Shown here piece by piece: positions 52,433-59,594 of a stretch of DNA of 64,000 nucleotides. Source of the DNA: Clostridium_AW sp963515715 (GTDB lineage Bacteria; Bacillota; Clostridia; Clostridiales; Clostridiaceae); the NCBI RefSeq assembly GCF_963515715.1, contig NZ_CAUPZS010000010.1:39293-103292 (forward strand), in the 5' to 3' direction. Position numbers and translations under genes: made by a program. The notes beneath the pieces are model-generated. The model saw only the letters and a list, made by a program, of their open reading frames with translations. It was not told where the DNA came from and made no database searches. How positions within the stretch are numbered: position 1 is the stretch's first letter; each line of letters begins with the position of its first letter.

Positions 52433-53677
52433 TTATAAATCATTATATCCAATTGTTTCTTTCAAATAACCTAAAGCTTTACTACATATTAAATATCTAT
52501 CAGCCATGCTATTCATTATTTCAAAGGTTTTTTCATGGGAGAAACCTTGTTTGTAAGGTCTGCTTTCCGTTAGGGCCTGATATATATCACAAATTGCAAT
52601 AATTCTAGACTCTTCATTTAACTGGTGAGCTTTTAAACCTCTAGGATAGCCAGTGCCATCTAATTTTTCGTGATGATTACTTGCCCAATCGCTTATATCG
52701 GGGATATCTTCAATTCTATCTAAAATGATTTTAGAATAGTAAACATGAGATTTAATAATATTAAACTCATCATTTGTTAATCCAGAATTTTTATTTAATA
52801 TTTTTATGGGTATTGCAAGTTTTCCTATGTCGTGAAGCAATCCCGCTATTTTCATTTTCTTGCATTTTTCTTCATCATACTTAAGATGTTTAGATACATT
52901 ATAGGCCAGCTCTCCTATGTTAAGGGAATGGGAGGCTGTATGATCATCTTTATTATCTATTATGCTCGAAAAAATATAAGCTACTTTTTCGAATTCCAAT
53001 AGATTTAAAGTTAGATTCATTTTTGGAGCTACATTATCTAAAATAAAATTCATAGAATTTAAATTCTCTAAATTAAACCAAAATATATCCTTTCTAGAAC
53101 ACCTTAAAAAAGCCTCTGTAATTTTAGAAGAGTATATTTTGTTGTTATTTTCCTTAATCCATTGTACTATTCTATCCTTTTGAAATAAGGATGATTGAGA
53201 TTCCTTGAAAAGAAGTTCAATTAAATCTGATATTCTAATTATTTGACTTTCTAAGGGTATATTTTCCCCACTGAGCTTTAATGAGCCAGATCCATCGTAA
53301 TTTTCGTGGTGATAAAGTATAATATCAGACAAATTATTAAACAAAGGAAACTCCTTTGTTAGATTACTACCCATTATAGAATGTTCATAAATAAAATCAT
53401 TTGAATGGTGACTAGCATTGAAGAAGTTAGTAGCACCTATATCATGTAAAAGTGAAGAGATATAAAGTAATTGGAGTTTATTTTCTGGTATATTTAATTC
53501 TCTTCCAATTTCTATAGCTATATAGCATGTCCTAAGCGAATGATTCATAAATTTATGCTTAGAATAATGTATATTAGTTACTTCTTCTATTATATTTGTA
53601 CCATCAACTGAACTCATTTGAGATAAATCTAAGGCAATGGATATGGCACGAATTACTTTATTTAAGCTAATTTCCAT
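52433..53677 (-). CDS. HD-GYP domain protein (probable c-di-GMP phosphodiesterase)
   Basis: 414 residues. ATG at 53677 is chosen, 6 bases after GAGGT; the longer frame from 53740 runs through that site. It has two HD halves. The first (~55-180) contains 'SSLLHDIGATNFF', 'HHENYDGSGSLK' and 'IIRISDLIELLF'; the second is a full HD-GYP with 'LLHDIGKLAIP' (~280), 'HHEKLDGTGYPRG' (~336) and 'RIIAICDIYQALTESRPYK'. The conserved residues suggest c-di-GMP hydrolysis to pGpG/GMP. The first half has lost G-Y-P. Monocistronic. Confidence 0.88.
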   Translation of the reverse strand: MEISLNKVIRAISIALDLSQMSSVDGTNIIEEVTNIHYSKHKFMNHSLRTCYIAIEIGRELNIPENKLQLLYISSLLHDIGATNFFNASHHSNDFIYEHSIMGSNLTKEFPLFNNLSDIILYHHENYDGSGSLKLSGENIPLESQIIRISDLIELLFKESQSSLFQKDRIVQWIKENNNKIYSSKITEAFLRCSRKDIFWFNLENLNSMNFILDNVAPKMNLTLNLLEFEKVAYIFSSIIDNKDDHTASHSLNIGELAYNVSKHLKYDEEKCKKMKIAGLLHDIGKLAIPIKILNKNSGLTNDEFNIIKSHVYYSKIILDRIEDIPDISDWASNHHEKLDGTGYPRGLKAHQLNEESRIIAICDIYQALTESRPYKQGFSHEKTFEIMNSMADRYLICSKALGYLKETIGYNDL

Positions 53678-53804
53678 AGGGTACCTCACTAAAACTATAT
53701 TAAAGATAATTTTACCATATAAATTGGTAACAATAAACATTAATTTGCATTGGAGATATTACTTATGTAAAATATATATATATTCAATTTGCGAGGTGGA
53801 GAAA

Positions 53805-54719
53805 TTGAAAAAAATTAAATACATAATTGTTATGTTAATTTTTGTGATTTTGTTATCAGGCTGTGAAAAATTAAATGAAGATATTGAAATAAATTTAAAT
53901 GTAAATAAAAGCAGTGATGTTGTATTAAACATAATGACTACAGATAAATTATTATATTTGATGACTAAGGATATAGTTGGGGATAAACATTTTGTTGATT
54001 TCATGTTTAAAAATAGAGAAGAAGAATTAAATTATGTTTTTTCACAAGATGCGATAAATAATATAAGTAAATATGATTTGTTTATATACAACGGTGGAGG
54101 ATTAGAGCCTTGGGCTAATGATTTTGTAAATAAATTAAGTAAAGGAAAATTAGGGGTAATAAATCTTTCAAGGGGAATAAATATACTTTCATATAATGAT
54201 AATGTTAAATATAAAAAATATATTTTTAAAGAAAATCCTTACTATTGGATGAATATTGACAATTATAAAATAGCTCTTTCAAACATAAAAAACTCAATAC
54301 AAGATAAAGATCCTAAGAATAGAGACTTCTATGAAAAAAACTTTAATGGTATGGTAAAGGAATTGGAAGAATACGAGAAAAAAATAAAGGAAATATGTGC
54401 AAATTTAAAAGAAACTGAGGTATATTATTCTGAAGAAGATTTAGAATATTTCTTGAAGTATTGCAATATAAAAGGAATTAAGATGCCTAAAGACAAGGAC
54501 CTATCTAATGAAATTAAAGACAATAGCAACGACAAAAACAAATTGTTTTTTTACTACAAAGGAAATGAACTAAAGGCAGCAGAGGAAAATATAAAAAAAT
54601 ATAATATGGTACCTATAAACATTTTAATATACAAAGAAGATGCTCGTTATATCGATATAGTAAAATATAATGTTAATAGCTTAAATAAAGCAATTTTGTC
54701 AAATGGGGGTAACCAATAA
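53805..54719 (+). CDS. Degenerate ZnuA/TroA-like solute-binding lipoprotein
   Basis: 304 residues. TTG 53805 is chosen, 8 bases after GAGGTGG, giving a lipoprotein signal peptide ending L-L-S-G-C (~17-21). The fold pattern matches ZnuA: 'MTTDKLLYLMTKDIVGDKHFVDF', 'YDLFIYNGGGLEPWANDFV' and 'DPKNRDFYEKNFNGMVKELEEYEKKI'. The metal-ligand sites differ: where ZnuA has P-H-D-Y-E-P this has 'KNREEELNYVF', and 'DPHIWLD' reads 'NPYYWMN'. So metal binding seems lost. No ABC ATPase or permease lies nearby. The next gene overlaps its stop by one base. Confidence 0.75.
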   Translation: MKKIKYIIVMLIFVILLSGCEKLNEDIEINLNVNKSSDVVLNIMTTDKLLYLMTKDIVGDKHFVDFMFKNREEELNYVFSQDAINNISKYDLFIYNGGGLEPWANDFVNKLSKGKLGVINLSRGINILSYNDNVKYKKYIFKENPYYWMNIDNYKIALSNIKNSIQDKDPKNRDFYEKNFNGMVKELEEYEKKIKEICANLKETEVYYSEEDLEYFLKYCNIKGIKMPKDKDLSNEIKDNSNDKNKLFFYYKGNELKAAEENIKKYNMVPINILIYKEDARYIDIVKYNVNSLNKAILSNGGNQ

Positions 54720-55096
54720 TGTTCTTTTTTGGAATAATGGGTATTGAGGAAAGGAAAAAAAGTATTAAACATATTCAAAATATAATATGTAAGAGCTGTG
54801 AACGTATGTCTACATATGAATTGATTAAAGTATATACTGTTTTTCATTTCTTCTTTATACCTTTAGCTAAGTTTAACAAAAAATATTATGCAATTTCACG
54901 ATGCTGTAATTCCATTTTTGAAGTGCCACAAGAGATGGGGAAGCTTATAGAGAGCGGTGAAGAAGTGACTATTGATGATTCTAATTTAAAAGAGGTATAT
55001 GTTAACAGTAGAAACGGTAACGTATGTAATTATTGTGGTGGGGTTATAGACAAATCCTTTGAGTTTTGTCCTCATTGTGGTAGAAAGATTGACTGA
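54719..55096 (+). CDS. Zinc-ribbon protein with N-terminal Cys pair
   Basis: 125 residues, ATG 54719 overlapping the stop of the lipoprotein gene (TAATG). An N-terminal Cys pair 'IICKSCERMS', a central 'SRCCNSIF', then a C-terminal ribbon 'NVCNYCGGVIDKSFEFCPHCGRK' with four Cys. The middle 'FHFFFIPLAKFNKKYYAISRCC' matches zinc-ribbon family proteins of Clostridium and Bacillus that have a short membrane-associated stretch. Function unknown. Coupled expression with a lipoprotein of the zinc-uptake family is a tempting link but is not proof. Confidence 0.7.
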   Translation: MFFFGIMGIEERKKSIKHIQNIICKSCERMSTYELIKVYTVFHFFFIPLAKFNKKYYAISRCCNSIFEVPQEMGKLIESGEEVTIDDSNLKEVYVNSRNGNVCNYCGGVIDKSFEFCPHCGRKID

Positions 55097-55109
55097 GTTA
55101 AAAAAGTAG

Positions 55110-55138
55110 TTGACGGATATAGGAGGCTGTGCTATAAT
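55110..55138 (+). promoter_or_regulatory. Promoter of tRNA-Trp
   Basis: TTGACG at 55110-55115, exact 17-base spacer, TATAAT at 55133-55138; the tRNA begins 17 bases later. Confidence 0.85.
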
Positions 55139-55155
55139 AAAATTCGTTAAGATAT

Positions 55156-55231
55156 AGGGGTATAGCTCAATTGGTAGAGTAGCGGTCTCCAAAACCGTTG
55201 GTTCCGGGTTCAAGTCCTCGTGCCCCTGCCA
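55156..55231 (+). tRNA. tRNA-Trp (anticodon CCA)
   Basis: 76 bases with encoded CCA. The acceptor stem pairs AGGGGTA with TGCCCCT (one G-T). The anticodon stem is GCGGT / ACCGT round the loop CTCCAAA, giving anticodon CCA for Trp. The T arm has GGTTCAAGTCC. The D arm contains AATTGGTA. An integrase gene starts 128 bases downstream on the other strand, so this tRNA is the likely prophage insertion site. Confidence 0.95.
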
Positions 55232-55237
55232 TTAGGA

Positions 55238-55275
55238 AAGCCAGTAATCATAAAGGTTACTGGCTTAATTAATAA
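55238..55275 (+). terminator. Terminator of tRNA-Trp
   Basis: AAGCCAGTAA (55238-55247) pairs perfectly with TTACTGGCTT (55257-55266) round 9 bases; U tract is weak (AATTAATAAATATT). Confidence 0.7.
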
Positions 55276-55302
55276 ATATTTATTTATAGTGGTTTTTAGG
55301 CG

Positions 55303-55322
55303 TTTGGTTGTCTTTTGGTTGT
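55303..55322 (-). repeat. Direct repeat TTTGGTTGT beside integrase, possible arm-type sites
   Basis: TTTGGTTGT occurs at 55303-55311 and 55314-55322 (11-base spacing), between the tRNA and the integrase stop codon. Tandem arm-type repeats near attachment sites are normal for tyrosine recombinases. The role is inferred from position. Confidence 0.4.
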
Positions 55323-55358
55323 ATTGACAAAAATTCGCTTAAATAATCACTTATTTTT

Positions 55359-56459
55359 TTAAAAAAATTGTTCTGCTTTAGAAACTTCATTTCGTTGTGT
55401 TTCGACGTCTATGTGGCTATAAGTGTCCAGCGTAAATGCTACTGTGCTATGACCTAATCGTTCCGAAATTACTTTAGGGTTGGTTTTTGATTTTAATAAT
55501 AAGGTTGCATGTGTGTGTCTTAAATCATGAAATCTAACTTTAGGTAAATTATATTCTGCCAACATTTTGGGGAATTTTTGACTAACATAGTGGGGATCCA
55601 TAGGTCTGCCATCTTCCCAGCAAAGTACATAATCCATATCTATACCATGTTCTAGTTTTCTTTCCATGTGTTCTCTTTTTAATTCCTTTAGAAATTTAAT
55701 TGTGCTAGGGAATAAAGTTATAGTTCGGTTTGATTTTGGAGTTTTAGTTTCTTTTAATGTTAGCTTACCTTTTATTCTTTGCATTGACTTAGTTATATTA
55801 AGTATACTATCAACTAAATCTATGTCCTCCCATTTTAGTGCACACAATTCTCCAACCCTGCACCCTGTATGAGCAGCTAAGAATGTTACATTGTACAATC
55901 TATGTCCTTTTATTCTATCTAGGTAAAAACTTATTTCGTCAGCTTTCCAATAGCTCATTTCTTCTTTAGTTGATTTAGGTGGGCTTGCTAAAGAACATGG
56001 GTTTACGATTAACATTTGCCAAGTCTGAGCATGTTTCAAGCTAAGATTAAACATTCTATGGATCTTTATAACGGTGTTATTAGAAAGCTTTCTTTCATCT
56101 ATTAACTTATCATAAAAATCTTCTATAATTAGTGGTTTAAGTTCAGTAAGTTTATATTTTCCTAAATACTTAACTATGTCATTACTAAATTCTTGATATC
56201 TTTTATAGGTTGCCGGTTGACAATTACGTTTAGGGTACTTATCTAACCAGTATTCCATAAACTCTTGTACGTTCATTTTACTATTTGCAACAAAGATACC
56301 TTTTTCTAATTGACTAATTAACTCAGCAAGAGCTGCTTCACATTCCTTTTTGGTCTTAAAGCCTCTCTTTCTTTTATATTTTTTCTTTCCATTCTCATCA
56401 GTTCCAACGTAAACTAGATAACCCCATGAAGGGCCTTCTTTTTTTACTGTACCTTTCAA
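55359..56459 (-). CDS. int: Tyrosine recombinase integrase
   Basis: 366 residues, TTG start at 56459 with GGAGGTAGAA 8 bases ahead. N-terminal arm-binding domain ('DENGKKKYKRKRGFKTKKECEAA'), SAM-like core-binding domain (~60-165), catalytic domain with Arg in 'HTGCRVGELCALKWEDIDL' (~203), Lys in the 'KTPKSNRTI' hairpin, 'HDLRHTHATLLL' (~310), His in 'LGHSTVAFTLDTYSH' and Tyr (~347). It integrates and excises the prophage at tRNA-Trp. All six catalytic residues are in place. Confidence 0.93.
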   Translation of the reverse strand: MKGTVKKEGPSWGYLVYVGTDENGKKKYKRKRGFKTKKECEAALAELISQLEKGIFVANSKMNVQEFMEYWLDKYPKRNCQPATYKRYQEFSNDIVKYLGKYKLTELKPLIIEDFYDKLIDERKLSNNTVIKIHRMFNLSLKHAQTWQMLIVNPCSLASPPKSTKEEMSYWKADEISFYLDRIKGHRLYNVTFLAAHTGCRVGELCALKWEDIDLVDSILNITKSMQRIKGKLTLKETKTPKSNRTITLFPSTIKFLKELKREHMERKLEHGIDMDYVLCWEDGRPMDPHYVSQKFPKMLAEYNLPKVRFHDLRHTHATLLLKSKTNPKVISERLGHSTVAFTLDTYSHIDVETQRNEVSKAEQFF

Positions 56460-56505
56460 AATATTCTACCTCCTTTGTATTATAACCCTAAAAAGGGTAT
56501 AAAAA

Positions 56506-56832
56506 TTACCATGCATTCCTACATAGTGCTAAGATTTCTGGATATTTAATTGCAATTTTACTAAATTCTACAGCCTCCTTTTCAAATATCTTTATATCAC
56601 CTGGAGAAGAATCAGCATGAGAGTATATGTGTTTAGCTTCATGCCAAATAGTCTCCAGTTGCTTTTCATAACATATATTTTTGTTTATTATCATTAAGAA
56701 TTTACTATTATGTCCTTTATAGACTAGTCCATAAATACCATCTAAATTCTCAAAAGCAATTCGAATGCTCTTATCTTCTTCAAGGCGACGCATAAAACAA
56801 GCAACTTCATACACTTGTTGTTTAGTTACCAT
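56506..56832 (-). CDS. ImmA/IrrE-type metallopeptidase (small)
   Basis: 108 residues. ATG at 56832 is chosen because GAGGGTGAAA precedes it; the frame is open from 56853. Zinc site 'WHEAKHIYSH' (H-E-x-x-H). Shorter than ICEBs1 ImmA (~168) but with the same pairing: in ICEBs1 and related phages ImmA cleaves the repressor ImmR after DNA damage. Here it overlaps the repressor stop by 11 bases. Inference: it is the anti-repressor protease for the repressor gene upstream of it. Confidence 0.82.
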   Translation of the reverse strand: MVTKQQVYEVACFMRRLEEDKSIRIAFENLDGIYGLVYKGHNSKFLMIINKNICYEKQLETIWHEAKHIYSHADSSPGDIKIFEKEAVEFSKIAIKYPEILALCRNAW

Positions 56833-57154
56833 TTTCACCCTCGAAAATTTCAATCATTTTTAATACCTTTTGTCTATCGCTTGAAGAAAGATTTTTTATT
56901 TTAGAATACAGAAGTTTCATTTCATTTTCCAACTCATCTATTTCATCTATTTTATCGATATCTTCTTTAAATAATTGCTGTACAGTAACATTTAATTCAT
57001 TCGCTATTTTTTCAAGCATATCCATAGAGGGATTATCCTTTTTGCCTTTTTCTAAGTCACTTAGATAACCTGGTGACATTCCACACGCCTTAGCTAAAGC
57101 ATTAATACTTAATCCCCTTGAAATTCTGACTTCTTTTATATTTTCTCCTAACAT
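56822..57154 (-). CDS. Prophage repressor, XRE/Cro-cI helix-turn-helix
   Basis: 110 residues. ATG at 57154 chosen (GGAG 8 bases ahead), the frame being open from GTG 57163. The helix-turn-helix is 'LSINALAKACGMSPGYLSDLEKGKKDNPSMDMLEKIANELNV', followed by an acidic linker and a C-terminal helix pair ('YSKIKNLSSSDRQKVLKMIEIF') typical of ImmR/SinR-like repressors. It should bind the five operators between it and the Cro-like gene and hold early genes off in the lysogen. Confidence 0.88.
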   Translation of the reverse strand: MLGENIKEVRISRGLSINALAKACGMSPGYLSDLEKGKKDNPSMDMLEKIANELNVTVQQLFKEDIDKIDEIDELENEMKLLYSKIKNLSSSDRQKVLKMIEIFEGENGN

Positions 57155-57177
57155 ATAAAACACTCCAATTACTTTTA

Positions 57178-57347
57178 TTCTCTGTCATAGAATATGATAA
57201 CATTATTTTTGTTCTCTGTCAACGAAAAAAAGAGATAATTGGAGCAATTCTCCAATAGAGAATAGTATTTTGAATAATTGGCAATATTTAATCGTTTTTA
57301 ATAATTGTTCTCTGTTGGAGAATATGATACTATTCTCTTAGAGAGAA
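57178..57347. promoter_or_regulatory. Prophage immunity operator region with five related 15-bp sites
   Basis: Five sites match TTCTC-N5-GAGAA: O1 57178-57192 (one mismatch), O2 57212-57226 (two), O3 57248-57262, O4 57308-57322 and O5 57333-57347 (O3-O5 perfect). Centre-to-centre spacings are 34, 36, 60 and 25 bases. O1 and O2 lie near the repressor start, O4 and O5 near the Cro-like start. This is the pattern of a repressor/Cro switch with divergent promoters. Operator identity is inference; the repeats are seen directly. Confidence 0.85.
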
Positions 57348-57360
57348 AGGAGTGAACAAA

Positions 57361-57573
57361 TTGAACGACATAAAAAATATTAGGCAGCAACAGGGGTTGA
57401 CGATAAAAGTTCTTTCCAAGAAATCTAAGGTAGCTGGAAGTTACTTAAGCAACCTGGAGAATGGGATATCTAGCAACCCCTCAATGGAAACAATGATTAA
57501 AATATCAACTGCATTAGGGAAGAGTGTTCCAGAAGTATTTTTCCCAGAACAAATAAATAAGGAGGTATGTTAA
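57361..57573 (+). CDS. Cro-like helix-turn-helix protein
   Basis: 70 residues. TTG 57361 preferred, 8 bases after AAAGGAG; GTG at 57352 abuts that site. Entire protein is a HTH domain 'LTIKVLSKKSKVAGSYLSNLENGISSNPSMETMIKISTALGKSVPEVFF'. Its recognition helix is near that of the repressor (S-x-Y-L-S-x-L-E-x-G), so both may bind the same operators. First gene of the rightward early operon. Its stop is adjacent to the next start. Confidence 0.85.
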   Translation: MNDIKNIRQQQGLTIKVLSKKSKVAGSYLSNLENGISSNPSMETMIKISTALGKSVPEVFFPEQINKEVC

Positions 57574-57828
57574 ATGTTAAGTCCGCAACAATTCGGGAAG
57601 GAATGTGGATTATCTTATCAACAAGTTCTGCAAATGTGCAAGGCTAAAGAAATTAATGCATTAGAAACAGAAGGAGGACATTTTAAAATTCCACCCAAAG
57701 AATTGGACAAGTTTAAAAATAATGATTATGTATCTAAAAAAGAATACTTGGAAGTTATAAGAGAGAACGAGAGATTAAGGGTTATAATATCTCAATTCAA
57801 GAATTATGTTAGTAATTTTGATATTTAG
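57574..57828 (+). CDS. Excisionase-like / helix-turn-helix DNA-binding protein
   Basis: 84 residues from ATG 57574, directly after the previous stop, with AAGGAGGTATG ahead. N-terminal winged-helix ('LSPQQFGKECGLSYQQVLQMCKAKEINALETEGGHFKIPPKEL') as in MerR-type excisionases and pTN-like helix-turn-helix_17 proteins; then a coiled-coil tail (~55-84). In this position, after the Cro-like gene, Xis-like proteins are common. Whether it serves excision or transcription control is open. Confidence 0.75.
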   Translation: MLSPQQFGKECGLSYQQVLQMCKAKEINALETEGGHFKIPPKELDKFKNNDYVSKKEYLEVIRENERLRVIISQFKNYVSNFDI

Positions 57829-57837
57829 GAGGTACAT

Positions 57838-58548
57838 ATGAACAACTTAATAAACATTTTAAATAAAAATGGACAACTTGTTGTTACTAGTAGACAGATA
57901 GCAATAGATTTTAATAAGAGGCACGGAGATGTGCTAGAAAAAGTTGATAGTTTAATTAATGAAATGATCTCAACGGAAAAATCCGTTCAGTACTTTATTC
58001 AAGATTCATACAAAGATGATAGTGGTAAAAGCAATAGAGAGTACCTACTAACTAGGGACGGATTTAGTTTACTTGTTATGGGTTTCACTGGTTCAAAGGC
58101 GCTAGAGTGGAAACTAAAATACATAGAAGCGTTTAACCGAATGGAGGAGCATATCAAGAATCAAAACATGCCAACATCTTTTGAAGACATGATGATTCTT
58201 CAACTCCAAGAACAAAAGAAACTTAAGAGCAGGGTTGAAAATATAGAGGACAAGCTAGAAAGTTTAGAGGTTAATCCAAGTCAAAGGAAGACTATACAGA
58301 GCCTTAAACATAAAAGAGTGGTGGAACTGTTAGGCGGAAGAAAAACAAAGGCATATTTAGATAGGAGTTTTAGGAGCAGAGTGTACTCAGACTTGGGGAG
58401 AGAGTACTTAAAGTATTTCGATATACCAAGTTATGAATTAACGCCTAAGAATCGATTTAGTGAAGCCTTAGAGGTAGTAGAGTCCTATAACTTAAGCACA
58501 GAATTAGCAATGGAGCTTAAAAAAGTAAATAATCAAATAACGTTTTAA
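57838..58548 (+). CDS. Rha/ORF6C family phage antirepressor
   Basis: 236 residues from ATG 57838 (AGGAGGTACAT). The Rha domain (~1-105) shows 'VVTSRQIAIDFNKRHGDVLEKVDSLI', 'YLLTRDGFSLLVMGFTGSKALEWKLKYIEAFNRME'. The ORF6C domain (~130-236) shows 'QRKTIQSLKHKRVVELLGGRKTKAY', then 'FRSRVYSDLGREYLKYFDIPSYELTP'. Rha proteins interfere with lysis/lysogeny choice and ORF6C is common in antirepressors. It is in the early operon after the switch genes, consistent with promoting lytic growth. Confidence 0.88.
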   Translation: MNNLINILNKNGQLVVTSRQIAIDFNKRHGDVLEKVDSLINEMISTEKSVQYFIQDSYKDDSGKSNREYLLTRDGFSLLVMGFTGSKALEWKLKYIEAFNRMEEHIKNQNMPTSFEDMMILQLQEQKKLKSRVENIEDKLESLEVNPSQRKTIQSLKHKRVVELLGGRKTKAYLDRSFRSRVYSDLGREYLKYFDIPSYELTPKNRFSEALEVVESYNLSTELAMELKKVNNQITF

Positions 58549-58656
58549 TAAGGCTACAAGCCTTAATTAAAAAACTTTTACTAGCAACCAAGGCAAAGAC
58601 TTCCCCAGTATATGTATATTTTAAAAAATAATAAATAGAACCAAGGAGTGAGGTAA

Positions 58657-58872
58657 ATGAGCAAAAGCTTCAGAGAAGGACACAAATATGTTTTTACAAA
58701 GAAGAAATTTGTGTAAAGCGAAGGGAAAGAAGATTTAAAGTTTCCAGGGATGAAACAGTGGGTCAATGAATGTAATGGTAGAGACGTGAAAATTGAAGAT
58801 AGCCAGAGTGGAAATGTAAGAATCTATACTGTGTTCCCCGATTGGTGCAAATGTGTAGGTAAGGAGGAATAA
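58657..58872 (+). pseudogene. Small phage gene interrupted by an in-frame stop
   Basis: ATG 58657 (GGAGTGAGGT ahead) opens 19 codons 'MSKSFREGHKYVFTKKKFV', then TAA at 58714-58716. The same frame continues without another stop for 51 codons, 'SEGKEDLKFPGMKQWVNECN' and 'RDVKIEDSQSG' onward, to TAA at 58870-58872. Two bases later the next gene starts. A single base change (TAA from a sense codon) appears to have split a 71-codon gene. A reinitiation start is not obvious in the second part except ATG 58750. Confidence 0.65.
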
Positions 58873-58874
58873 CC

Positions 58875-59258
58875 ATGCTAAGAAAATATTTAGAATCTAA
58901 AGGAATAACCTTAACAGATTCTGAGTTCAACACAGTTATGCAGATGGTTACAGATGATGTTAAGTTTAACAACATAGGTTTTAACAGAAAGACAGATGTG
59001 AATGACATTGTAACTATTGCGGAAATATCAGCAAGGACATTAAAAAGGTGTGACTTAGATGGTTCAGAGATTTATGACAGTAATGGACAAACTGTCGCAG
59101 ACATAGCAGATATAGCAGAGGTAGAAAGTGGGATACTCAAGGATTTGCTACAAGAAAGCCTAGACTTAATAGAAGATTACAAGAGTATAGCTAAGTATTG
59201 GGAAGGCATGTATAAAAGTTTAGATAGCCGTGTTAGACACATTTATAAAGATTTTTAG
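58875..59258 (+). CDS. Hypothetical phage protein
   Basis: 127 residues from ATG 58875 after AAGGAGG. Contains 'MLRKYLESKGITLTDSEFNTVMQMVTDDVKFNN' at the start and 'SLDLIEDYKSIAKYWEGMYKSLDSRVRHIYKDF' at the end, mostly alpha-helical and acidic. No motif recognised. The second part may form a helical coil. Located in the early operon between a broken gene and an HTH-like protein. Confidence 0.6.
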   Translation: MLRKYLESKGITLTDSEFNTVMQMVTDDVKFNNIGFNRKTDVNDIVTIAEISARTLKRCDLDGSEIYDSNGQTVADIADIAEVESGILKDLLQESLDLIEDYKSIAKYWEGMYKSLDSRVRHIYKDF

Positions 59259-59269
59259 GAGGGAGAAAA

Positions 59270-59521
59270 GTGGAAATCCAATATGACAAAGCTGGAAGGA
59301 TGCTATATAATCCAGAATTTCATCCTAACAAGGGTAAAGCATGGAGTATGGAAGATTTACAATATTTAAAAGATTGGTATCAAAGAATAGGGCCCGAGGA
59401 AATGAGTTTTGCCCTAGGAAGACCAATGGGCAGCATTATGCAAAAAGCTTCGCTTTTAAAAAAGAGAGGCGAAATGAAAGAACCTGTTATAAAAAATAAC
59501 TTCAAGAGAATACAGGCATAA
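59270..59521 (+). CDS. Small SANT/HTH-like phage protein
   Basis: 83 residues; GTG 59270 behind GAGGGAGAAAA. The central part 'KGKAWSMEDLQYLKDWYQRIGPEEMSFALGRPMGSIMQKASLLKKRG' has the W-S-x-x-E-x-x-x-L ... L-G-R-x-x-G-S-I-x-x-K-A layout of a Myb/GcrA-like three-helix DNA-binding fold. Probably a DNA-binding phage regulator; I recognise the general type, common in Clostridium phages. Followed by a 73-base gap before the Rad50-like gene. Confidence 0.65.
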   Translation: MEIQYDKAGRMLYNPEFHPNKGKAWSMEDLQYLKDWYQRIGPEEMSFALGRPMGSIMQKASLLKKRGEMKEPVIKNNFKRIQA

Positions 59522-59594
59522 AAAAAGACCCTTTGCAGAGGGCCAACATAAATATTCGTAATTTGATTTTAAATGAAAATGGAGGAAAAAGCAA

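Noticed and set aside
57178..57347. CRISPR or transposon ends for the repeated TTCTC-N5-GAGAA sites
   Set aside because: Sites are short palindromes clustered between a repressor and a Cro-like gene; operators fit better.
58581..59008. Two minus-strand open frames (58581-58766, 58763-59008)
   Set aside because: They overlap plus-strand early genes that have good ribosome-binding sites, and their translations look random.
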